Part shown: in pieces, positions 5,719 to 11,984 of the stretch
Position numbering within the stretch: position 1 is the first letter of the stretch
Layout: each line of letters begins with the position of its first letter
From: Acidobacteriota bacterium
GTDB taxonomy: Bacteria > Acidobacteriota > UBA890
DNA: 11,984 nucleotides
Direction of reading: 5' to 3'
Assembly (NCBI GenBank): GCA_022563115.1
Contig: JADFNY010000070.1
Span: 1-11,984, forward strand
The notes under the pieces: generated by a model
What the model was told of the DNA's origin: nothing
Database searches by the model: none
Seen by the model: the letters and a program-made list of their open reading frames with translations, nothing else
Position numbers and translations under genes: made by a program

Positions 5719-5961
5719 ATGCACTTCGAGATCGTTGGGAAAATCGACGAAGTGCAGCTCATCGCACAGGGCCCCTCTGTCCGCGAGCGATCGCGGTTGC
5801 CCCGGCAATTCGGCCGCGCGCGATGGCGAAAGCTCAAGGGGATGGCGACGCTTCCGCTCGCCAGTGGTGTGCTGCGCCGGGCAGAGTTACATTGGTACGA
5901 GGCGCATGGCATCGGACGCCGAAAGCTCGAGATCATGAGCAGCGCGGGCACCTGCGGGTAA
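5719..5961 (+). CDS. Small conserved protein of unknown function (80 aa)
   Basis: The ATG at 5719 opens an 80-residue frame: MHFEIVGKIDEVQLIAQGPS, then FGRARWRKLKGMATLPLASG and AELHWYEAHGIGRRKLEI. I recognise the RWRKLKG and AELHWYEAHGIG-x-K motifs from widespread short hypothetical proteins, but no function is known to me. The basic middle and the alternating strands suggest a small beta-rich fold. The last residues (MSSAGTCG) diverge from the Lys-rich end I would expect. The stop lies 17 bases before the kinase start, so the two genes probably share a transcript. A frame running through this region into the kinase is not its true N-terminus. The ribosome site is weak. Confidence 0.65.
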   Translation: MHFEIVGKIDEVQLIAQGPSVRERSRLPRQFGRARWRKLKGMATLPLASGVLRRAELHWYEAHGIGRRKLEIMSSAGTCG

Positions 5962-5978
5962 TCGACGGAAGCGACTTC

Positions 5979-8672
5979 GTGATCGGCAAGACCTTAGGCC
6001 ACTACGAAATCACCGGGAAGCTCGGTGCCGGCGGCATGGGCGACGTCTATCGCGCCCACGATCCCAAGCTGAAGCGGGATATCGCCATCAAGGTGCTGCC
6101 CGAGGAGCTGGCGGCTGATCCCGAGCGGCGCGAGCGCTTCGAGCGTGAGGCGATCGCCGTCGCTGCCCTCGATCATCCCAACATCGTGACGGTGTACTCG
6201 GTGGAAGAGGCCGACGGGCTGCACTTCATCACCATGCAGCTGGTCGAGGGCAAGACGCTGTCCGAGCTGATTCCGCGGCAGGGGTTTGCTCTGGAGAAGT
6301 TCTTCGAGCTCGCCGTACCGTTGGCCGATGCGATCGGGGCGGCGCACGAGCGCGGTATCACGCACCGTGATCTAAAGCCTGCCAACGTGATGGTGGCCGC
6401 CGATGGGCGCGTCAAGGTCCTCGACTTCGGCCTTGCCAAGCTGATGGCCGGCGATGCGGATGCTGACTTGGCCACACAGCTTGCCACCGAGCACCTCACC
6501 GAGGAGGGCAAGATCCTCGGCACGGTGGCCTACATGTCGCCCGAGCAGGCCGAGGGCAAGGAAATCGACCACCGCTCCGACATCTTCTCGCTCGGCATCC
6601 TGATGTACGAAATGATCACCGGCGAGGGGCCGTTTACCGGTGATACGAAGCTGTCGGTGATGTCGTCGATCGTCAAGGATACGCCGACCTCGATTACCGA
6701 GCTGAACCCGCGGGTGCCGCGCCACCTGGGCCGCATCATCAAGCAGACGCTCGAGAAAGATGTCTCGCGGCGTTCGCAGTCGGTGATCGATGTGCGCAAC
6801 CAGCTCGAGGAGCTGCAGCGTGAGGTGGCGTCGGGGGAGGTGCTGCCGGCGGGTGCGGGGGGTGCGGGGGCCGCGGTCGCCGGCTCCGGTGCCGGGGGCC
6901 GAGCCCGGCTGGTGGCGGGCGCAGTGATCGTCGGCGCGCTGGTTGTGGCGTTGGCGGTGATGTTCGGCGGTGGTGGCGGTGCGGAAACAAGGTTCACGCT
7001 GGGCGAGGAACAGAGCGTAACCAGCGATCTGGGGATGGAGGAGTTTGCGGCGATTTCTCGGGACGGGAGATTTGTCGCCTATTCCCAGCTCTCTTCCGAT
7101 GGGCGTCAGCGTATTTATGTGCGACAGATCAGCGGCGAGCGGCCGATTCCGCTCACCGATAGCGTCGAAAGCAGTCAGGCTTTGCCCCGCTGGAGTCCGG
7201 ATGGCAACGACATTGCCTTCGTCGGGGGCGATGGGAGGGCCTACGTCGCGCCCGCACTCGGTGGCAGGGCGACACCTGTGGCGCGACCGGAGTCCGACGA
7301 CACCTACATCGTTTCGGTCGCGTACTCGCCGAATGGCGACGAAATTGCCTACGCCACCAACGATTCGTCGGAAACCGGCGCCATCTATGTGAAGCCGGTG
7401 CAGAGTACCGGCGGGGGCCGGATGATCGCCGATTCGATCAGCGACATGGCGGGGCTCGCCTGGTCGCCCGACGGTCGCTGGTTGGCCTACTCGGTGGGCA
7501 ATGGGGCATTCTACCGGTACCGCAACCTCGCGCCCGCCGACCTGTGGGTGATCTCGATGGCGGAGGGTACCCAGACGCCGATAAGGGTGACGGAAGATGT
7601 CTTCATGAACCAGAGCCCGGTGTGGATGCCCGAGAGCGACTACCTGCTGTTCGTTTCGGATCGCGGCGGCGGTGGAGAGGTCTATCAGGTCGAGATATCG
7701 GCGAGCGGGGCCCCGGTCGGTGAGCCGACGTCGGTCAGCACCGGGCTCGATGCCTCGATGATCAGCGTGTCCGGTGAGGGCGACACGTTGGCCTACGCCG
7801 ACTACAGCGCGAGATCGAATATCTTCAGGTTGTCGCTATCTGCCGATGGCCCGGTTCGAGCGGAGGATGCCACGCCGGTGACCTTCGAAGAACAAATGAT
7901 CGAAACCATTGACGTCGATCGCGCGGGCGCGAAGTTGCTCTACGACTCCAACATTTCAGGCAACCAGGACATCTACTCGAGACCGATCGACGGGGGCCAG
8001 CCGGTTCGATTGACGACGGATCCTGCCGACGACTTCGCTGCCGCCTGGTCGCCGGACGGTACGAAGATCGTGTTCCACTCCTTCCGCGCGGGAAACCGCG
8101 ACATCTTCTTGATGTCCGCCGCCGGGGAGCAGGAGAGCCTCGTGCAGCTCACCAGTGATCCGGCCGACGACCGGGTTGCCCAGTGGTCGCCTGACGGTCT
8201 GGAGATCGTGTTCCAGTCGAATCGCGGCGGGAACTTTCAGGTCTGGAAAATGTCGCCGGAAGAGAGCGAGCTGGATGGCGGCGAGCCAACCCCATTGAAC
8301 ACCGACGTCGCCTGGGACCCGGTCTGGTCGCCGGACGGTCAGCAGATCGCATACATCGACCCCAGTGGCGGCCTGTTCGTAATCCCCTCCACGGGCGGTG
8401 AGGCCAAGCGCTTGGCGAGTGGCTTCGCCAACAGGCCCTCATGGTCGGCCGATTCCAAAGAAGTGTTCTTTCTTCGCTCTAGCCTCGACGGTAGTGATGA
8501 CCTCGGAATCTGGTCGGTGCTCGCCGACGGTGGCGAGGGAAGGAAGCTCGTGAGCGTCGCTGATGCGAGAACCGCCATGTCAATGTTCTTCGCCGTCGTC
8601 GACGAGCAGGTCTTCTTCTCGATGGGTACGTTCGAAGGCGACGTTTCGGTGAGGACGCTCTCGAGGCAATAG
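5979..8672 (+). CDS. Membrane Ser/Thr protein kinase with TolB/PD40 beta-propeller repeats
   Basis: An 897-residue bacterial Hanks-type kinase. I set the start at GTG 5979, because GGAAG lies seven bases before it and family members begin MIG-x-T-x-x-HYEI. The kinase domain (residues 9 to about 275) has the Gly loop LGAGGMGDV (15-23), Lys38 in AIKVL, Glu57 in the C helix, HRDLKPAN (129-136), DFG (149-151) and GTVAYMSPEQ (181-190). All catalytic residues are present. A Gly/Ala-rich linker leads to one membrane span (about 309-329). The C-terminal 560 residues would lie outside the cytoplasm and carry at least eight PD40-type motifs such as WSPDGNDIAF, WSPDGRWLAY, WSPDGTKIVF and WSPDGQQIAY, forming a TolB-like beta-propeller. 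Its role is inferred as sensing an extracellular or periplasmic ligand and phosphorylating cytoplasmic targets. It ends 12 bases before the convergent vapC. Confidence 0.95.
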   Translation: MIGKTLGHYEITGKLGAGGMGDVYRAHDPKLKRDIAIKVLPEELAADPERRERFEREAIAVAALDHPNIVTVYSVEEADGLHFITMQLVEGKTLSELIPRQGFALEKFFELAVPLADAIGAAHERGITHRDLKPANVMVAADGRVKVLDFGLAKLMAGDADADLATQLATEHLTEEGKILGTVAYMSPEQAEGKEIDHRSDIFSLGILMYEMITGEGPFTGDTKLSVMSSIVKDTPTSITELNPRVPRHLGRIIKQTLEKDVSRRSQSVIDVRNQLEELQREVASGEVLPAGAGGAGAAVAGSGAGGRARLVAGAVIVGALVVALAVMFGGGGGAETRFTLGEEQSVTSDLGMEEFAAISRDGRFVAYSQLSSDGRQRIYVRQISGERPIPLTDSVESSQALPRWSPDGNDIAFVGGDGRAYVAPALGGRATPVARPESDDTYIVSVAYSPNGDEIAYATNDSSETGAIYVKPVQSTGGGRMIADSISDMAGLAWSPDGRWLAYSVGNGAFYRYRNLAPADLWVISMAEGTQTPIRVTEDVFMNQSPVWMPESDYLLFVSDRGGGGEVYQVEISASGAPVGEPTSVSTGLDASMISVSGEGDTLAYADYSARSNIFRLSLSADGPVRAEDATPVTFEEQMIETIDVDRAGAKLLYDSNISGNQDIYSRPIDGGQPVRLTTDPADDFAAAWSPDGTKIVFHSFRAGNRDIFLMSAAGEQESLVQLTSDPADDRVAQWSPDGLEIVFQSNRGGNFQVWKMSPEESELDGGEPTPLNTDVAWDPVWSPDGQQIAYIDPSGGLFVIPSTGGEAKRLASGFANRPSWSADSKEVFFLRSSLDGSDDLGIWSVLADGGEGRKLVSVADARTAMSMFFAVVDEQVFFSMGTFEGDVSVRTLSRQ

Positions 8673-8684
8673 TGACCGGGCCGC

Positions 8685-9074
8685 CTACCCCAGCCGCAAC
8701 TCGATCGCTGCTACTTTCGCGAGCGCCTCGAAATCCCTATCCCTGTGCAGCACTGCGAGCGAGTGTCGCGCGGCGCAGGCCGCGATCAGGCAGTCGATGC
8801 TCGAGCGCACCGTGAAGCCGGCGCGCCGGGCGGAGCGGAACAGCTCCGCCGCCTCGAGGTAGGTCGCCAGCGACATCGGCGATTCGACCATGGGCAGCGA
8901 GAGCAGCGCCTCTCGCGCGGCGGCATGGGCCCCGGGATCGCGGATGCCCTGCAAGAGCTCCTGCACTACGGGCGGGCAGGTGACGACTTCGTCGAAGTCG
9001 ACCAGCGTCTCGAGATCAAGGCCCTCGCCGCGGCGCAGCACTTCGACCCAGATCGACGTGTCAACCAGTACCAC
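8685..9074 (-). CDS. vapC: VapC-family PIN-domain toxin (first VapBC pair)
   Basis: A 129-residue PIN-domain ribonuclease, the toxin of a type II module. I chose GTG 9074 because it gives the canonical VapC start MVLVDTSIWVEVLRRG; a longer frame to 9242 is shadow of vapB. The acidic metal-binding residues are visible: Asp5 in VLVDTSIW, the Glu in CPPVVQELLQG, the Asp in SSIDCLIAACA and the Asp in HRDRDFEAL. Length is normal and no lesion is seen. The start overlaps the end of vapB by 14 bases, so the genes are translationally coupled. The gene converges on the kinase with a 12-base gap and no clear terminator. Confidence 0.92.
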   Translation of the reverse strand: MVLVDTSIWVEVLRRGEGLDLETLVDFDEVVTCPPVVQELLQGIRDPGAHAAAREALLSLPMVESPMSLATYLEAAELFRSARRAGFTVRSSIDCLIAACAARHSLAVLHRDRDFEALAKVAAIELRLG

Positions 9075-9267
9075 GATCGCGTCGCATTTCGTCGAGGTCG
9101 CCTTCCCAAACACCGGAGCCGCGCAGTTCGAGGATTCGGCGCGCCTTGGCGCGGCGCACGAAGTCCTCCAGGGCGCGCATGACAGTGCCGGAATAGGTGC
9201 GTTCGCCGGAGAGGCGTTGTGCCTCCGAAAGGACCAGCTCATCTAACACAAGATTCGTACGTTTCAT
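9061..9267 (-). CDS. vapB: VapB-family ribbon-helix-helix antitoxin (first pair)
   Basis: A 68-residue antitoxin starting at ATG 9267: MKRTNLVLDELVLSEAQRLS, then YSGTVMRALEDFVRRAKARR. This is the ribbon-helix-helix DNA-binding domain (about residues 3-45) of the VapB group in which the strand reads TNLVLDE. The acidic tail WEGDLDEMRRDRGTG is the usual toxin-binding segment. It should repress its own promoter together with VapC. Just upstream on the minus strand ACATA occurs twice around CTGA (about 9266-9279), a possible operator half-site pair. There is no strong ribosome site before the ATG. Confidence 0.88.
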   Translation of the reverse strand: MKRTNLVLDELVLSEAQRLSGERTYSGTVMRALEDFVRRAKARRILELRGSGVWEGDLDEMRRDRGTG

Positions 9268-9315
9268 ATGTTCAGTATGTGTTAAGGCCCGCACAGGCAC
9301 AACCGTCCTCCATCA

Positions 9316-9339
9316 ATGATCGATATCGCGTCGGTGTAG
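9316..9339 (+). pseudogene. Possible last codons of a lost HigB-type toxin
   Basis: Just before the HigA-type gene, the plus strand reads MIDIASV and then TAG. HigB toxins paired with this HigA family commonly end in a Y-D-x-I-D-x-x-x-V pattern. The position, directly ahead of the antitoxin, is where the toxin should end. Only about seven codons remain, so chance is a serious alternative. Confidence 0.3.
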
Positions 9340-9345
9340 GTGCCC

Positions 9346-9711
9346 ATGATGAGAGTACAACCGATCAGGACGAAGGCCGACCACCAGGCCGCGATGGCGC
9401 AGATCGAGAAGCTGTGGGACGCGGCCCCGGGCTCGGAGGACGCCGATATGCTCGAGGTGTTAGCTGTCCTGGTGGAGGCCTACGAGAACGAGCACGTCGA
9501 GATCTTGCCGCCGGACCCGATCGACGCCATTCTTTTCAGCATGGAGCAACGGGGAATGGCTCGCGCCGATCTGCAGGAGGTCTTGGGCGTGAGCCGCGGC
9601 CGTCTGTCGGAAGTGCTCAGCGGCAAGCGTGGTCTGTCGAAGGCGATGATCCATCGGCTGGTCGATCAGCTCGACATCCCGGCCGAGATCCTGATTCAGC
9701 CGGCGCGGTGA
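9346..9711 (+). CDS. HigA-type helix-turn-helix antitoxin (COG5499), orphan
   Basis: A 121-residue protein typical of the long HigA family: an N-terminal segment VQPIRTKADHQAAMAQIEKL, then LEVLAVLVEAYENEHVEILP and PDPIDAILFSMEQRGMARAD, followed by the helix-turn-helix LQEVLGVSRGRLSEVLSGKR. The end SKAMIHRLVDQLDIPAEILI also fits. Starts at GTG 9340, ATG 9346 and ATG 9349 are possible. A GTAGG site at 9336-9340 favours one of the two ATGs. The RelE-like toxin that normally precedes it is missing; only 78 bases separate it from the divergent vapB. It may act as a lone regulator or as a cross-neutralising antitoxin. Its stop codon directly abuts a phosphoesterase fragment on the other strand. Confidence 0.85.
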   Translation: MMRVQPIRTKADHQAAMAQIEKLWDAAPGSEDADMLEVLAVLVEAYENEHVEILPPDPIDAILFSMEQRGMARADLQEVLGVSRGRLSEVLSGKRGLSKAMIHRLVDQLDIPAEILIQPAR

Positions 9712-9984
9712 CACGCGACCCAGCTTGGCATCGAGGCGTTCGGCGTCCTCGTGGATGTCGCTTACCAGCGCGAAAGAAAACGACTCCTTGGCGCGGTCCA
9801 GCGTCGTGAAGCTGTACACCTCGCTCACGACGCTGGCGCCGAAGGTGACTTCGTAGGGTTTGAGCTCGACGACCTGCTTCGAGAAGGTGCGGTATCGGTA
9901 CTGCTGGCCGGGCTCGAGCCCCTCGATCAGAACCCGATGAAGCGTGGTGTCGGCAAGGGGGCGGCAGGGTGAGTCGTGACCAGG
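9712..9984 (-). pseudogene. Metallophosphoesterase fragment (Fn3-like domain and first metal motif)
   Basis: The minus frame reads TTLHRVLIEGLEPGQQYRYR, then TFSKQVVELKPYEVTFGASV and VSEVYSFTTLDRAKESFSFA, followed by LVSDIHEDAERLDAKLGRV. The first part is the fibronectin-like N-terminal domain found in purple-acid-phosphatase-type enzymes. FALVSDIHED is the first metal-binding Asp-x-His motif of calcineurin-like phosphoesterases. The gene is broken at both sides. The catalytic remainder stops exactly at the HigA stop codon (9711), and the 5' part is replaced by the second VapBC module's leader near 9985, although that edge is not precise. Codon use is normal and there is no internal stop, so the break looks recent. 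This explains the 300 bases between the two toxin-antitoxin genes. Confidence 0.7.
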
Positions 9985-10013
9985 CTTGGCGCAGAACCCG
10001 TAAATATGGGAAT

Positions 10014-10277
10014 ATGGTACCCGTGAAGACGACGATCGAGCTCGATGATGAGCTTTTCCGCAGGAGCAAGGCCGAGGCTGCATTGCGCGGCCAGAGCTTG
10101 AAGGACCTCTTCACGGCGGCGCTGCGGGACTACCTCGGCCAGACCGGGAGGTTGTACCCCGAGCGGCCCACCGGCTGGAGGAGCGTGTTTGGCGTTGCCG
10201 ATGCGGACATGGTCGAACCGGTGGACGCAGCCGTGACCGAGGCGTTCGGGCGGGTCGATCCGGACGAATGGACGTGA
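10014..10277 (+). CDS. vapB: VapB-family antitoxin (second VapBC pair)
   Basis: An 87-residue antitoxin. VKTTIELDDELFRRSKAEAA, then LRGQSLKDLFTAALRDYL, is the ribbon-helix-helix domain of the common VapB group. The tail (WRSVFGVADADMVEPVDAAV, ending RVDPDEW) is the toxin-binding arm. The start is taken at ATG 10014; GTG 10023 would give the canonical MKTTIEL start and is equally reasonable. The leader contains a tandem AATATGG (10004-10016), possibly part of an operator. The 3' end overlaps vapC by ten bases. Confidence 0.88.
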   Translation: MVPVKTTIELDDELFRRSKAEAALRGQSLKDLFTAALRDYLGQTGRLYPERPTGWRSVFGVADADMVEPVDAAVTEAFGRVDPDEWT

Positions 10278-10651
10278 TCCTCGACACCAACGCGGTTTCA
10301 GCGCTGCTGCGCGGAGACACTGCCCTGGCCGCGTTGCTCGAACCCGCCAAGCGCCATCATCTCCCGGTGATCGTGATCGGTGAATACCGGTATGGATTGA
10401 TCCGCTCGCGGCACCGGAAGACGCTTCAGGCATTCCTCGAAACACTCATCCGCGAGTCGCTCGTCCTCCGCATCGATGAAACGACTACGACCTACTATGC
10501 CGCCGTCCGGAACGAGCTGCGCGAGACCGGTAGCCCCATTCCCGAGAACGATGTCTGGATCGCCGCGCTCGCCCGGCAACACGGCCAGCCGATTGTCAGC
10601 CGAGACGAGCACTTTGACGAGATCGCCGAAACGGAAAGACTGGGGTGGTGA
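10268..10651 (+). CDS. vapC: VapC-family PIN-domain toxin (second pair)
   Basis: A 127-residue PIN-domain ribonuclease. The acidic residues are all in place: Asp6 in MDVILDTNAVSALL, Glu in VIVIGEYRYGL, Asp in PENDVWIAALA and Asp in IVSRDEHFDEI. The length and the C-terminal ERLGW are normal. The ATG lies inside the end of vapB (ten-base overlap), giving a coupled operon. It shares little with the first VapC beyond the fold, so the two pairs are separate acquisitions rather than a duplication. It ends 27 bases before the secreted LamG/EEP gene, on the same strand. Confidence 0.93.
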   Translation: MDVILDTNAVSALLRGDTALAALLEPAKRHHLPVIVIGEYRYGLIRSRHRKTLQAFLETLIRESLVLRIDETTTTYYAAVRNELRETGSPIPENDVWIAALARQHGQPIVSRDEHFDEIAETERLGW

Positions 10652-10678
10652 CATGCGGTGGCTCCGCCGGGAGGATGG

Positions 10679-11984
10679 GTGAAACGCACGAGACGGACAG
10701 GGTTGTTCCTGATCCTATGTAGTTTCCATGTGCTGGCCGGGAGTTCGTATTCCCAAGACGGCAGGGCGCCCGTCGCTCGGTTCGAGTTCGAGGGAAACAT
10801 CGAGAATGCCGCCGGAGCTTCCAGGGCGGGAACGGTGGGCGGAACGTTCGTAGCGGGGCTCGAGGGCCAGGCTCTGAGCCTGACCGCGGGTGACTCTTCG
10901 GCGCTGCTGACCCTCGATCGCGACAACCTGCTGTTTGATCGAGGCGAAGATTTTTCGGTTCAGTTCTGGATACGAACCACCATGGATCCCGCAGAGCGAA
11001 CCGTGGCGCTTTCGCACAAGGCGTTCACCGACAACAGTCTCGCTTCGCACAAGCGATCGGGATGGGTGTTCTACATCTCCGACGGTACCTGGGCATGGAA
11101 CATGGGTTCCGGCGGCCGACGGATTACCTACGAGCGCGACAACGGGGAGCACATGCCGCTCAACGATGGGCTTTATGACGGGGACAACAAGGTCGTGTAC
11201 AACGTCGACGACTCTGTGGGCTTCGATTTCACCAGCGCCCGGGCCAGCGCCAGCGCCGAGGCCAGCGCGTTGGTCGTCGGGTGGGCCGGTACCGACGCTA
11301 GTCCGCCGGCGGAGATACTCCCGGCGATCCATGCGGGCGCCGAGAACCTTCAGCAGCTCGTCGACGCATTCAACCGCCTCGGCGTCAGCGAGGTTGCCCC
11401 CGAGGAGTTCGTGAACCTGATCGTCGAGCCCGAGCGGCTCTTCGACCAGAAGGTCGATCAGATGGTCGAGCTGCTCGGTGCCGCCGGCGCGGCGTTTCGC
11501 GCGTCGATGCAATCGGTCGACTTCGAGCCGGTTACCGCTCTCGAGGCCGAGCTGATGGACAACCCCTACACGATCCATCAGGCGTTCAGCTTCATGGAAG
11601 CCGCACCCCTGCTGAAGATCTACACGCTGGTCGACGGCGACGTAGTGATCGACGAGAGGGTCGCCCGGGCGTTCACCGAGAGAGAGCGCTTGTACCCGTC
11701 TGACTTCGACATCGACAGCCTGGCGATCTGGGATCGTCCGCTCTCAGCCGGCGAGGTGCGGGACTCGTACGCGCAGCACTTCAAGCCGGTCACCGCCGAT
11801 CTCGACGAACAGATCACCTCGATCACGGTGGGCTCTTGGAACATCTTCCACGGCGGCAAGCACTTCACCGTCGAGGAGCACGGCTGGGACTCGAGAGTCG
11901 CGATCGCCGAGATTCTGAAGCGCCAAGACGTCGACGTCCTGATGATGCAGGAGACCTACTCGTCGGGCGATTTCATCGCCGCAG
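10679..11984 (+). CDS. Secreted LamG-like / endonuclease-exonuclease-phosphatase protein (C-terminus off window)
   Basis: The frame is open from GTG 10679 to the right edge (435 codons). A GGAGG lies four bases before the GTG. Residues 1-26 look like a signal peptide: a basic start (KRTRR), then TGLFLILCSFHVLAG and a cleavage region near SSYSQ. Residues about 30-180 begin a concanavalin/LamG-like fold (VARFEFEGNIENAAG, LFDRGEDFSVQFWIRTT, GWVFYISDGTWAWNMGSGGR). A helical, charged segment follows (about 205-335, including AENLQQLVDAFNRLG and ERLFDQKVDQMVELLG). The LamG fold then appears to resume at IDSLAIWDRPLSAGEVRDSY (about 345-364). From about 378 an endonuclease/exonuclease/phosphatase domain starts: ITVGSWNIFHGGKHF, then the Asp-Arg helix and VDVLMMQETYSSGD, with the metal-binding Asn and Glu. 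The catalytic His/Asp residues lie beyond the window. It probably cleaves a phosphodiester or phosphoester outside the cell; the substrate is unknown. Confidence 0.85.
   Translation, partial: MKRTRRTGLFLILCSFHVLAGSSYSQDGRAPVARFEFEGNIENAAGASRAGTVGGTFVAGLEGQALSLTAGDSSALLTLDRDNLLFDRGEDFSVQFWIRTTMDPAERTVALSHKAFTDNSLASHKRSGWVFYISDGTWAWNMGSGGRRITYERDNGEHMPLNDGLYDGDNKVVYNVDDSVGFDFTSARASASAEASALVVGWAGTDASPPAEILPAIHAGAENLQQLVDAFNRLGVSEVAPEEFVNLIVEPERLFDQKVDQMVELLGAAGAAFRASMQSVDFEPVTALEAELMDNPYTIHQAFSFMEAAPLLKIYTLVDGDVVIDERVARAFTERERLYPSDFDIDSLAIWDRPLSAGEVRDSYAQHFKPVTADLDEQITSITVGSWNIFHGGKHFTVEEHGWDSRVAIAEILKRQDVDVLMMQETYSSGDFIAA

Noticed and set aside
5613..5978. N-terminal extension of the kinase reading frame
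   Set aside because: The residues are unlike any kinase N-terminus, the region encodes a separate 80-residue protein in another frame, and GTG 5979 gives the family start with a ribosome site.
9075..9242. N-terminal extension of the first vapC frame
   Set aside because: It lies over vapB in another frame and reads as shadow; the canonical VapC start is at 9074.
8685..10651. The two VapBC pairs as a duplication
   Set aside because: The antitoxin strands (TNLVLDE versus KTTIELDDE) and the toxin sequences differ throughout beyond the PIN residues, and they lie on opposite strands.

Overview
The window is GC-rich, densely coded bacterial DNA. The gene content (a membrane Ser/Thr kinase carrying beta-propeller repeats, a secreted LamG/EEP protein and many toxin-antitoxin modules) suits a free-living Pseudomonadota-like or similar environmental bacterium. 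The sequence alone does not fix the taxon, and no rRNA, tRNA or CRISPR is visible.

Layout. Bases 1-813 (minus) hold the N-terminal 271 codons of a conserved protein of unknown function, running off the left edge. A small XRE-type regulator that may have lost its start follows (887-1096, minus). Next is a Phd/YefM-RelE/ParE toxin-antitoxin pair (1243-1808, minus) with a palindromic operator candidate. A complete IS6-family insertion sequence (2012-2815) has 17-bp inverted ends but no matching target duplication. It abuts an AT-rich leader and an AbiEii/AbiEi-like type IV toxin-antitoxin operon (2905-4386), in toxin-first order.

Bases 4467-5513 are a gene graveyard. They hold a HigB N-terminus joined by deletion to a HigA N-terminus, a COG3636-type antitoxin whose start position is a TAG, a DUF6883-like gene that looks frameshifted, and an intact DUF4926 gene. 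After a possible zinc-ribbon remnant comes a two-gene unit: an 80-residue conserved protein (5719-5961) and an 897-residue Ser/Thr kinase (5979-8672) with one membrane span and TolB/PD40 repeats.

The right third holds a first VapBC pair (8685-9267, minus) and an orphan HigA-type antitoxin (9346-9711) with what may be the last codons of its lost toxin. A truncated metallophosphoesterase fragment (about 9712-9984, minus) follows, then a second VapBC pair (10014-10651, plus). The window ends inside a secreted protein (10679 to the edge) made of a LamG-like fold, a helical insertion and an endonuclease/exonuclease/phosphatase domain.

Taken together, this is an accessory region where toxin-antitoxin modules have accumulated and decayed beside an insertion sequence and around a signalling kinase. 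Four two-gene modules look complete, and at least three others are broken or orphaned. I found no clearly new multi-gene system. The most informative features are the stepwise decay junctions, the inverted AbiE order, the small protein-kinase pair and the LamG-insert-EEP architecture.
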